NCBI GenBank assembly: GCA_947165795.1
Contig: CAMVBP010000035.1
Coordinates: 1 to 12,754, forward strand
From: an uncultured Treponema sp.
GTDB lineage: Bacteria > Spirochaetota > Spirochaetia > Treponematales > Treponemataceae
Reading direction: 5' to 3'
Length of the DNA: 12,754 bases
Position numbers and translations under genes: made by a program. Below are positions 7,818 to 12,754 of this stretch, in pieces. The notes beneath the pieces are model-generated. The model was not told the DNA's origin. It did not search any database and saw nothing but the letters and a program-made list of their open reading frames with translations. The number at the start of each line of letters is the position of its first letter. Within the stretch, counting starts at the first letter, position 1.

Positions 7818-7847
7818 ACAATTAAATTTATTTCGCGGGATGTTAAT

Positions 7848-8897
7848 ATGATTACTTACTGGCAGCAAGATAACGGTCAATTTGTAAAGACCAAAAAAGA
7901 AAAAATAAATGAATCACTTCCTTTATGGATTGATGCAAGAAATGTAACTCGTGATGAAACTACAGAATTGCAGAATGAGTATCAGATAGAAAATGATCAT
8001 ATTCTGGATATTCTTGACCCCGACGAGCTTTCGCGTATGGAAGAAGGCGATTCAGGCTACATTCTTACAATCGTTCGTGTTCCTGTTTATGACCCGGCCG
8101 CCGAAACGCCGTACTTTGCAGTACCTGTCGGAATTATTTTAAAGAAAAATACGATTATCACTATCTGCTGGACAGACAGCGAAGTAATTAAAGATTTTGG
8201 TGCAAACAGAATTCGTAACGTGCGCCTGTCTGATTTTCCGTCTTTTATTGTTCAGATTTTAAACCGCGCCAACTTGAATTTCCTTCGTTACCTTAAAGAA
8301 ATCAACCGCCGTTCTACAAGCATTCAGAACGAAATGCGCCTTGAAATTGAAAACAAAGAAATCATGCTCATGCTTGGTTTGGAAAAATCTCTTGTTTATT
8401 TTACAACTTCTTTAAAAAGCAATTCACTTCTTCTTCAAAAAATGAAGACTACACGACTCATCAAATTCGATGACGACGACATTGATTTTGTAGAAGGCGT
8501 TGCAATTGATAACAAGCAGGCTATAGAAATGGCCGACACTTATACAAACATTCTTTTTGGCGTTATGGATGCCTACTCTTCCGTAATCTCAAACAACCTG
8601 AACGTTGTTATGAAAAAGCTTGCAATAATCAACCTTGTAATGATGGCACCAACCTTTGTAACAAGCTTCTTTGGAATGAACTTTAAGCTTCCGTTTGATG
8701 ATCTTCCGGGCTACATTCCTGTAATTATTGCAACTTTAATCTGTCTTGTTTCTGTATTTATCTGTACCTGGCTTTTAAATATCAACCGCGAAACAATGCA
8801 CACAAGAAAACTTGCTAAAAAGCTTACAAAAAGTCAGAAGAAAAGTTTGAAAAAAGAGACAAAGAAATTAAAAAAGCAGGAAAAGAAATTCCGTTAG
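7848..8897 (+). CDS. corA: CorA-family divalent metal ion transporter (Mg2+/Co2+)
   Basis: 349 residues from ATG 7848. I preferred this to the upstream in-frame TTG (7788) because homologues begin at this MITYW-like point and GGGA lies 7 bases before it. The cytoplasmic alpha/beta and long helical domain covers about 1-245. It includes the ILDILDPDELSRMEE segment, which matches the DALDxEExxRxE region of bacterial CorA proteins. The first membrane helix (about 252-273) leads into GMN (276-278), the signature that forms the ion selectivity entrance. The second helix is at about 289-311. The C-terminus is an unusually long basic tail (about 318-349) dominated by lysine, which should lie in the cytoplasm. 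CorA proteins form pentameric inner-membrane channels for Mg2+ and sometimes Co2+ or Ni2+; the ion cannot be read from sequence. The gene is monocistronic and converges with the FGE-like gene. Confidence 0.92.
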   Translation: MITYWQQDNGQFVKTKKEKINESLPLWIDARNVTRDETTELQNEYQIENDHILDILDPDELSRMEEGDSGYILTIVRVPVYDPAAETPYFAVPVGIILKKNTIITICWTDSEVIKDFGANRIRNVRLSDFPSFIVQILNRANLNFLRYLKEINRRSTSIQNEMRLEIENKEIMLMLGLEKSLVYFTTSLKSNSLLLQKMKTTRLIKFDDDDIDFVEGVAIDNKQAIEMADTYTNILFGVMDAYSSVISNNLNVVMKKLAIINLVMMAPTFVTSFFGMNFKLPFDDLPGYIPVIIATLICLVSVFICTWLLNINRETMHTRKLAKKLTKSQKKSLKKETKKLKKQEKKFR

Positions 8898-8931
8898 GCT
8901 TTTATTCTGCCGTACAGCAGATTCTAAAGCC
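8897..8931. terminator. Imperfect stem-loop at the convergent gene junction
   Basis: GGCTTT (8897-8902) pairs with AAAGCC (8926-8931), and inside it TCTGC (8906-8910) pairs with GCAGA (8917-8921). It spans the ends of both convergent genes, which are separated by only 4 bases (8898-8901). With no T-run it is at best a weak two-way terminator or 3'-end structure. Confidence 0.3.
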
Positions 8932-9852
8932 CATGTAATTATAACATTCGTTCGGATCAAAGCTGTAGCGGTCGCCTGCATATAAATACGGAGTGTATGC
9001 AGACCAGCTTCCGCCGCGGCTTACTCTTTCAAATCCAAGTTCAGGACCGTAAGGTTCATCATTATTATAATCTGCAAACCAGTCCCAGCAGAATTCAAGA
9101 ATATTTCCGCTCATATCGTAAAGTCCGGCATTGTTTGCGTTTCCTGTTTCCGGAAGAACTACCGAATCAGGATCAAAAGGAATTCCTGCAGTTCCTACAG
9201 TTCTTGTAGCACTTGCATTTTCAAAAGTCCAGGCATATAAAAGACCTTCTTCGCTGTCATCGTAAGCAGTCTGTCCGCTTATCATATCGCCTTTTTGAAA
9301 ACCAAGCTTTGTACGCCTTGCGGCATATTCCCATTCAGCTTCGCTTGGAAGCCTGTAACCGTTAGCAGTCCAGTCACAGGAACATAAGTCACAGGCAGCT
9401 GTATCGCTTGAATCCCTTAAAATGTCGCCGTTATATGTATAGCAGGGAGTTTTTCCTTTTATTTCGCTTAATGCATTGCACCACACAATTGCATCGTACC
9501 AGTTTATCATTGTTACAGGATGTGCATAATTAGATTCAGTAGGAGCAGCGCCACGCTTTCCATAAGTTCCGCCCTGTCCCGGATTTGCAAAATTATATCC
9601 GATTTTTTCTGCAACAGTCCTTACCTGATACCACAAGGAATATGTAGTTTCCATCTTATTGATGGAAAATGGTTTAAGGGTTCTTTCTGCAGTATAAGCC
9701 TGTGTATCTTCTCCAATCGTATAAGTAAGCGACGAACGGAAAGTCACCAGCTTAATATTTACATTTGACTGAGCCTGAACGCTCTGTGCAAATACGGCAG
9801 AAGCCCAAATTTGAGAAATTAATAAAACTCCTAATAAAGCAACTTTTTTCAA
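8902..9852 (-). CDS. Secreted FGE-sulfatase/SUMF1-fold protein lacking catalytic cysteines
   Basis: 316 residues starting at TTG (9852), with AGGA a few bases upstream. The nearby ATG at 9860 is out of frame. Residues 1-22 are a signal peptide with likely cleavage at VFA-QS, so the protein is exported and not a lipoprotein. FGE-fold landmarks follow: a PVTMINWYDAIVWCNALS block (about 114-131), GYRLPSEAEWEYAAR (165-179), GLYDMSGN (243-250), RVSRGGSW (276-283) and MGFRICC (308-314). Formylglycine-generating enzymes carry two copper-binding cysteines just after RGGSW. Here that stretch reads SAYTPYLYAGDRY and contains no cysteine, so sulfatase activation is unlikely. More likely roles are ligand binding or an FGE-like non-enzymatic surface or periplasmic function. 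It follows the metallophosphoesterase by 15 bases and is probably cotranscribed with it. Confidence 0.88.
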   Translation of the reverse strand: MKKVALLGVLLISQIWASAVFAQSVQAQSNVNIKLVTFRSSLTYTIGEDTQAYTAERTLKPFSINKMETTYSLWYQVRTVAEKIGYNFANPGQGGTYGKRGAAPTESNYAHPVTMINWYDAIVWCNALSEIKGKTPCYTYNGDILRDSSDTAACDLCSCDWTANGYRLPSEAEWEYAARRTKLGFQKGDMISGQTAYDDSEEGLLYAWTFENASATRTVGTAGIPFDPDSVVLPETGNANNAGLYDMSGNILEFCWDWFADYNNDEPYGPELGFERVSRGGSWSAYTPYLYAGDRYSFDPNECYNYMGFRICCTAE

Positions 9853-9867
9853 ATTTCATCCTGTAAA

Positions 9868-10566
9868 TTAAAATGCAGATTTTAATTCCGCATTCAAAAC
9901 CTTCCAGTTTCCGTCAGAAGATTTTTCAATTTCAAGCAAAACAAAACTACCTTTTTCGCCCAAAGCTCCAGGATTAATAACGGTAGTTTCACCAATTTTT
10001 TCTATACCAACTCCTTCGTGTATATGACCACATACAACACAAAGCGGCTGCTTTTCCTTTATAAAATCGGTAAATTTCTGACTTCCTGCATGAAGACTTT
10101 CATTTACCTTATCTACAATTTCTGCCTTTGGAGGATTGTGAGAAATTAAAATAAGGTTATGCCAGAGACTTTCATCTTTATTTTCTTTAACGGCATTTTC
10201 TACTACAGCATAATCTTCAAGAATATCTTCTTCTGTACGTTCGAATTCTGTTTTACCTGTAAAAACAGTTCCGCCACCGCTGCCCGAAATTCCAAGTCCG
10301 TCAAAATATACAAGAGACTTTTCTGCACAGATATCTGCGTTTTCAAGCTCTTCCATAAAATCTTCATTATCACAGTTTCCTAAAACTGCAAAAATATTTT
10401 CATGTTTTTTGCAAAGTGCGTCTAAAGCACCTTTTCCGGTTTCCGGCTTAAAGCATTCTGCAAAATCACCGCCAAAAATAACGGCATCGCAGGCTTTAAA
10501 TTCTGAATCGAGTTTATCCAATACGCTATTATTTGCATGCAAATCAGAAATCACCAAAAGCTTCAT
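9868..10566 (-). CDS. YfcE/MJ0936-type metallophosphoesterase
   Basis: 232 residues of the calcineurin-like phosphoesterase fold, cytoplasmic (no signal peptide). The metal-binding motifs are all present and in order: DLH (Asp8, His10), GGD (Asp34), GNCD (63-66, the GNC variant typical of the YfcE/MJ0936 group), SHNPP (His143) and GHIH (His181, His183). Enzymes of this group hydrolyse phosphodiesters in vitro with a di-metal centre, and physiological substrates are mostly unknown. An insertion of about 40 residues with many acidic positions lies at about 100-136, between the GNCD and SHNPP motifs. GGAGG (10578-10574) is 7 bases from the ATG. Upstream lie a hairpin cluster and the hisC terminator. 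Downstream is the FGE-like gene, 15 bases away. Confidence 0.9.
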   Translation of the reverse strand: MKLLVISDLHANNSVLDKLDSEFKACDAVIFGGDFAECFKPETGKGALDALCKKHENIFAVLGNCDNEDFMEELENADICAEKSLVYFDGLGISGSGGGTVFTGKTEFERTEEDILEDYAVVENAVKENKDESLWHNLILISHNPPKAEIVDKVNESLHAGSQKFTDFIKEKQPLCVVCGHIHEGVGIEKIGETTVINPGALGEKGSFVLLEIEKSSDGNWKVLNAELKSAF

Positions 10567-10585
10567 TTACATTCCTCCTAAAACT

Positions 10586-10648
10586 CCGCGTTAGCGGGCG
10601 CGCATGGATGCGCGATATAAGCAGCTTTTTGCCAAAGGCAAAAACTGC
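10586..10648. repeat. Cluster of three GC-rich hairpins (REP-like)
   Basis: Three hairpins stand side by side. They are CCGC-GTTA-GCGG (10586-10597), CGCGCAT-GG-ATGCGCG (10599-10614) and GCAG(C)TTTTTGCC-AAA-GGCAAAAACTGC (10621-10648, one bulged C). They fill the space between hisC and the metallophosphoesterase gene and end 8 bases before the latter's GGAGG. The dense, stacked palindromes in an otherwise A/T-rich genome look like a repetitive extragenic element. As RNA they could also shape the 5' end of the phosphoesterase transcript. Copy number cannot be seen here. Confidence 0.5.
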
Positions 10649-10654
10649 AGTATT

Positions 10655-10680
10655 AAAAAAATACAGGGATGTATTTTTTT
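10655..10680 (-). terminator. Rho-independent terminator after hisC
   Basis: On the minus strand AAAAAAATACA, loop TCCC and TGTATTTTTTT form an 11-bp perfect stem ending in seven T residues, starting at the last base of the hisC stop codon. The core is short (UACA/UGUA), so efficiency may be modest. The symmetry would allow it to act in both directions. Confidence 0.6.
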
Positions 10681-11858
10681 CATATTTCTCCAAGAACTTT
10701 TTCAATTGCCTTTTTCAAAAGTTCCATCTGATCTTTTGTACCAACCGTAATTCTTACAAAGTTTTCAATTCCCTGCACATTAAAGTGGCGGATTAAAATG
10801 CCTTCCTTTTTAATTTTCTGATAAAGCTCTTCTCCCGAAATTTCCGGATGAGAAGCAAACAAAAAATTAGTTTTACTTTTTAATACAAAAAACCCTTTTT
10901 CGCTCAAAAAGTTATAAAAATCTTCGCGGACCTCACAAACTTTTTTTGCACAGTTAATATAATAATCTACACTTTCGCAGGCTGCTACACCGCTCACCTG
11001 GCTGATTGCATCCAGAGGAAAGTGATTCACACTGTTTTTTACAGTCGTTACTATATTTATTAATTTAGGATTCGCTACTATATAACCAAGTCGCTGACCG
11101 GCACCGCACAAACTCTTTGAAAAAGTTCGGACAATTAAAAGATTATCAAATTCCTGCAAAAGCGGAATACAGGATTCACCGCCAAAATCTACATACGCTT
11201 CATCAACAATAAAGATTTCGTCTTTATTTGCCTTAAGAAGCATTTCTCTAACCTCTTCACGAGAAACAGCAAGAGAAGTCGGTGCATTAGGATTTGCAAA
11301 AATAATTCCGGAATTATTTTTCTTTGAAATATCCAGCATTTTCTGCATGTCAATTGACCAGTCTTCTTTTAAAGGTACGGCATCGCTTGGTATATTGTAA
11401 AATCCTGCATATACAGGATAAAAGCTGTAAGTGAATTTAGGCATTACAAAAGATTTTGAAGAGTCAAAGAATGCGTAAAATACAAATGAAAGAACTTCAT
11501 CACTTCCGTTTCCTGTATAAACCATATCCGGAGTTACAGTAAACGGAATTTTATCTTCTTCTGCAGGTTCTACACGAACACTTCCATCTGCTTCTGCAAA
11601 AGTCTTACAGCGGGACAAAACACCACCGGTTTTATTAAGCATATCTGCAATAGCAGAATGAAGTTTTAAAGAATCCGGATCGGGATAAACGCCAAGCTTT
11701 TCCGGATGTTTAGAAATGAATTCCAGCACGCTTGAAATTACATACGGGCTTGGAGGATAAGGATTTTCGTTCGCATTAATTTTTACATATTCCCTGTCTT
11801 TAGGCTGCTCGCCCGGCACATAGGGATTTAAACCGTTCATTCTACTTGATGTAATCAT
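10680..11858 (-). CDS. hisC: Histidinol-phosphate aminotransferase
   Basis: 392 residues, a fold-type I PLP aminotransferase that transfers an amino group between glutamate and imidazole-acetol phosphate in histidine synthesis. Motifs in order are NANENPYPP (28-36), YPDPDS (58-63), GNGSDE (116-121), ANPNAPTS (188-195), DEAYVDF (219-225) and the PLP lysine Lys248 in TFSKS. AGQRLGY (253-259, Arg256 for the PLP phosphate) and RITVGT near the end follow. The usual length is about 350-370. The excess is an insertion at about 75-106, in the loop before GNGSDE, with an acidic GSVRVEPAEEDK segment. No ribosome binding site precedes the ATG, and a promoter -10 lies only 6 bases upstream, so a leaderless mRNA is likely. 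No other his genes are visible. Related aromatic aminotransferase activity is possible. Confidence 0.9.
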   Translation of the reverse strand: MITSSRMNGLNPYVPGEQPKDREYVKINANENPYPPSPYVISSVLEFISKHPEKLGVYPDPDSLKLHSAIADMLNKTGGVLSRCKTFAEADGSVRVEPAEEDKIPFTVTPDMVYTGNGSDEVLSFVFYAFFDSSKSFVMPKFTYSFYPVYAGFYNIPSDAVPLKEDWSIDMQKMLDISKKNNSGIIFANPNAPTSLAVSREEVREMLLKANKDEIFIVDEAYVDFGGESCIPLLQEFDNLLIVRTFSKSLCGAGQRLGYIVANPKLINIVTTVKNSVNHFPLDAISQVSGVAACESVDYYINCAKKVCEVREDFYNFLSEKGFFVLKSKTNFLFASHPEISGEELYQKIKKEGILIRHFNVQGIENFVRITVGTKDQMELLKKAIEKVLGEI

Positions 11859-11893
11859 TCTATCATTGTAATTCTATTGAATATAAATTTCAA
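11859..11893 (-). promoter_or_regulatory. Promoter of hisC giving a probable leaderless transcript
   Basis: On the minus strand: TTGAAA (11893-11888), a 17-base spacer and TACAAT (11870-11865), followed by 6 bases and then the hisC ATG at 11858. The expected transcription start coincides with the A of the start codon, which agrees with the absence of a Shine-Dalgarno sequence. Confidence 0.5.
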
Positions 11894-11910
11894 CTTGTAA
11901 AAAAAAGTGC

Positions 11911-11939
11911 TTGACAACTTTATATTTCAGAATTATACT
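11911..11939 (+). promoter_or_regulatory. Strong sigma-70-type promoter of the padR operon
   Basis: TTGACA (11911-11916), an exact 17-base spacer and TATACT (11934-11939), with an A-run just upstream (11899-11906). It is the best promoter in the window. It lies back to back with the hisC promoter, whose -35 is 17 bases away. Transcription should begin near 11946. Confidence 0.8.
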
Positions 11940-11977
11940 ACGACTATCAAAGTATGACAGACGTAGTAACACCTGTC
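11936..11977 (+). promoter_or_regulatory. Candidate PadR operator over -10/+1
   Basis: TACTACG (11936-11942) and CGTAGTA (11962-11968) form a 7-bp perfect dyad that overlaps the -10 box and the start point. A second dyad, GACAG (11956-11960) / CTGTC (11973-11977), interleaves with it. This placement suits autorepression by the PadR regulator encoded downstream, which is usual for this family. The site itself is inferred. Confidence 0.45.
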
Positions 11978-12014
11978 GTAATATAAAAAAATAAATGGAG
12001 GAAAGTAAGAATTA

Positions 12015-12347
12015 ATGACCGAAATAAGCAGTGATGTAATTCGTGGCTATAACGATACAATTATTCTTTTTCTTCTCAGAGACAAACCATCATATGGCTA
12101 TGAAATTTCAAAGATGATAAAGGAACTCTCCGGAGAAAAATATATCATCAAGGAAACAACTCTCTATTCTGCTTTTTCCAGACTGGAAGAAAACGGCTAT
12201 GTAGAATCTTACAGTCAGACAGCAGATAACGGTAAAAAAAGAACTTATTACCGTATTACAATGGAAGGCCGTTCGTACTACAAAGAAAAGTGCGAAGAAT
12301 GGACTTTAACCAAAGAAGTGATAGAAAATTTTATCACCGAAGTTTAA
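12015..12347 (+). CDS. PadR-family transcriptional regulator (short form)
   Basis: 110 residues, the size of the short (subfamily 2) PadR proteins, which are a winged helix plus one C-terminal dimerisation helix. Features seen are the N-terminal helix leading to FLLRDKPSYGYEI (19-31), where YGYEI is typical, then a recognition helix region with TTLYSAFSRLEENGYVES (48-65). The wing contains GKKRTYYRIT (73-82) and the C-terminal helix runs from about 84 to 106. It should bind DNA as a dimer and repress its own operon. GGAGG (11997-12001) lies 13 bases before the ATG, a long spacing, but a stop codon excludes any closer in-frame start. The downstream membrane gene 32 bases away is the usual partner: PadR often controls a DUF1700/permease-prefix protein affecting the envelope or drug resistance. 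Confidence 0.93.
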   Translation: MTEISSDVIRGYNDTIILFLLRDKPSYGYEISKMIKELSGEKYIIKETTLYSAFSRLEENGYVESYSQTADNGKKRTYYRITMEGRSYYKEKCEEWTLTKEVIENFITEV

Positions 12348-12379
12348 TAAAACTACAGATTCTATAAGAGGTATAAGCA

Positions 12380-12754
12380 ATGGACACAATTAGAAGTTAT
12401 CTGGAATCAATGTTTAAGAATCTTCCTTTAACAGATAAAGTAATGAGAGCTAAGTCTGAATTACTTCAGATGATGGAAGACAAATATACCGAACTGATAA
12501 AAGAAGGCAAATCAGAAAATGAAGCCGTTGGAATTGTTATTTCTGAATTCGGTAATCTTGAAGACCTTGTAGATGATCTTGGAATTAAAGATATTTACAC
12601 AGAGCAGCGAACAGAAAAAAAGAACAGAAGACTTTTGTCTTTTGATGAAATTAAGATGTTTATAGAAAAAAGAAGAAAGGCTGCAATCTTAACTGGCCTT
12701 GGAGTATTCTGTTGTATCTGCAGCACAATCAGTCCAATATTAGGAGAGGCTGCA
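12380..12754 (+). CDS. Permease-prefix/DUF1700-like membrane protein, N-terminal part (runs off window)
   Basis: 125 visible residues with no stop before the window ends. AGAGG is 8 bases from the ATG. Residues 1-65 form the helical permease-prefix/DUF1700-like domain. It has a SYLESMFKNLPLT opening, a SELLQMMEDKYTELIKEGKSE helix and the segment AVGIVISEFGNLEDL (49-63), which is close to the family pattern of A-x-x-x-x-x-x-x-F-G-x-x-x-x-L. A charged stretch (75-100, KKNRR and EKRRK) follows, then the first membrane helix (about 101-121, with an unusual CCIC). These proteins sit beside PadR genes in many bacteria, and the PadR protein is thought to repress both. The exact function is unknown. 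The rest of the protein probably carries more membrane helices. Confidence 0.82.
   Translation, partial: MDTIRSYLESMFKNLPLTDKVMRAKSELLQMMEDKYTELIKEGKSENEAVGIVISEFGNLEDLVDDLGIKDIYTEQRTEKKNRRLLSFDEIKMFIEKRRKAAILTGLGVFCCICSTISPILGEAA

Larger units (their letters stand above)
7500..7847 (+). other. Long leader/intergenic region ahead of the CorA-like gene
   Basis: These 348 bases hold the 3' part of the stem-loop above, a promoter (7550-7578) and a locally GC-richer patch with a strong ribosome binding site and small ORF (7617-7696). They also hold a possible three-way junction (7729-7817), all before the transporter's ATG. Nothing here resembles a tRNA or a leader class I can name. Confidence 0.5.

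Noticed and set aside
7585..7847. Known Mg2+ riboswitch (M-box) or Mn2+ yybP-ykoY type ahead of the CorA-like gene
   Set aside because: The conserved core sequences of these classes, as I remember them, are not present. A covariance search would settle it.
7788..7847. 20-residue N-terminal extension of the CorA-like protein from TTG 7788
   Set aside because: TTG 7788 has no ribosome binding site, the extension does not look like CorA sequence, and ATG 7848 matches the family start.
8902..9852. Annotation as a formylglycine-generating (sulfatase-activating) enzyme
   Set aside because: The two copper-binding cysteines after RGGSW are missing and no sulfatase gene is nearby.
10159..10796. Plus-strand ORFs of 61-87 codons over the phosphoesterase/hisC region
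   Set aside because: They overlap well-supported minus-strand genes and the hairpin cluster, have no ribosome binding sites and show no family motifs.
1..12754. CRISPR array, tRNA, rRNA or insertion sequence
   Set aside because: No regularly spaced direct repeats, no cloverleaf with CCA-type end and no transposase-like protein were seen on either strand.

Overview
The window is AT-rich, uses GGAGG-type ribosome binding sites with some TTG starts, and carries a spirochaete-style lipoprotein. It also has a secretin/GspE pair, a family of FGE-fold secreted proteins and dense intergenic hairpins. Together these suggest a host-associated or gut/rumen Treponema-like spirochaete. This assignment is inferred from gene content and sequence style, not from a search.

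Left part, minus strand (1-2440): a secretin outer-membrane channel (GspD/PilQ family) is followed, with a 4-base overlap, by the N-terminus of a GspE/PilB-type assembly ATPase that runs off the window. This is the edge of a type II secretion or type IV pilus-like operon. A 352-base gap (2441-2792) follows. It holds A/T tracts and a compact GC-rich hairpin element bounded by 8-bp inverted repeats.

Centre, plus strand (2793-7499): a tightly coupled four-gene operon encodes a lipoprotein of unknown family, an ABC ATPase, and two different ABC-2 permeases with large extracytoplasmic loops. The stop/start overlaps are TAATG, ATGA and ATGA. It looks like a complete ABC exporter or lipoprotein-linked transport system. 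A perfect 11-bp stem covers the last stop codon. Next, a consensus-like promoter (7550-7578) drives a leader of about 260 bases with a possible 21-codon upstream ORF and a possible three-way junction. Downstream of it lies a CorA-family divalent cation transporter (7848-8897).

Right part, minus strand (8902-11858): hisC (histidinol-phosphate aminotransferase) has a likely leaderless promoter and ends in a stem with a T-tract. A second GC-rich hairpin cluster follows. Then come a YfcE/MJ0936-type metallophosphoesterase and, 15 bases downstream, a secreted FGE-sulfatase-fold protein that lacks the catalytic cysteines. The cation transporter and the FGE-like gene converge with a 4-base gap.

Right edge, plus strand (11911-12754): a near-perfect sigma-70 promoter, overlapped by a dyad that is a candidate operator, drives a small PadR-family regulator. 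It is followed by the start of a permease-prefix/DUF1700-like membrane protein, a common PadR partner. Most genes belong to recognisable families. The least explained items are the lipoprotein/ABC-2 operon, the leader of the CorA-like gene and the two hairpin-cluster elements.
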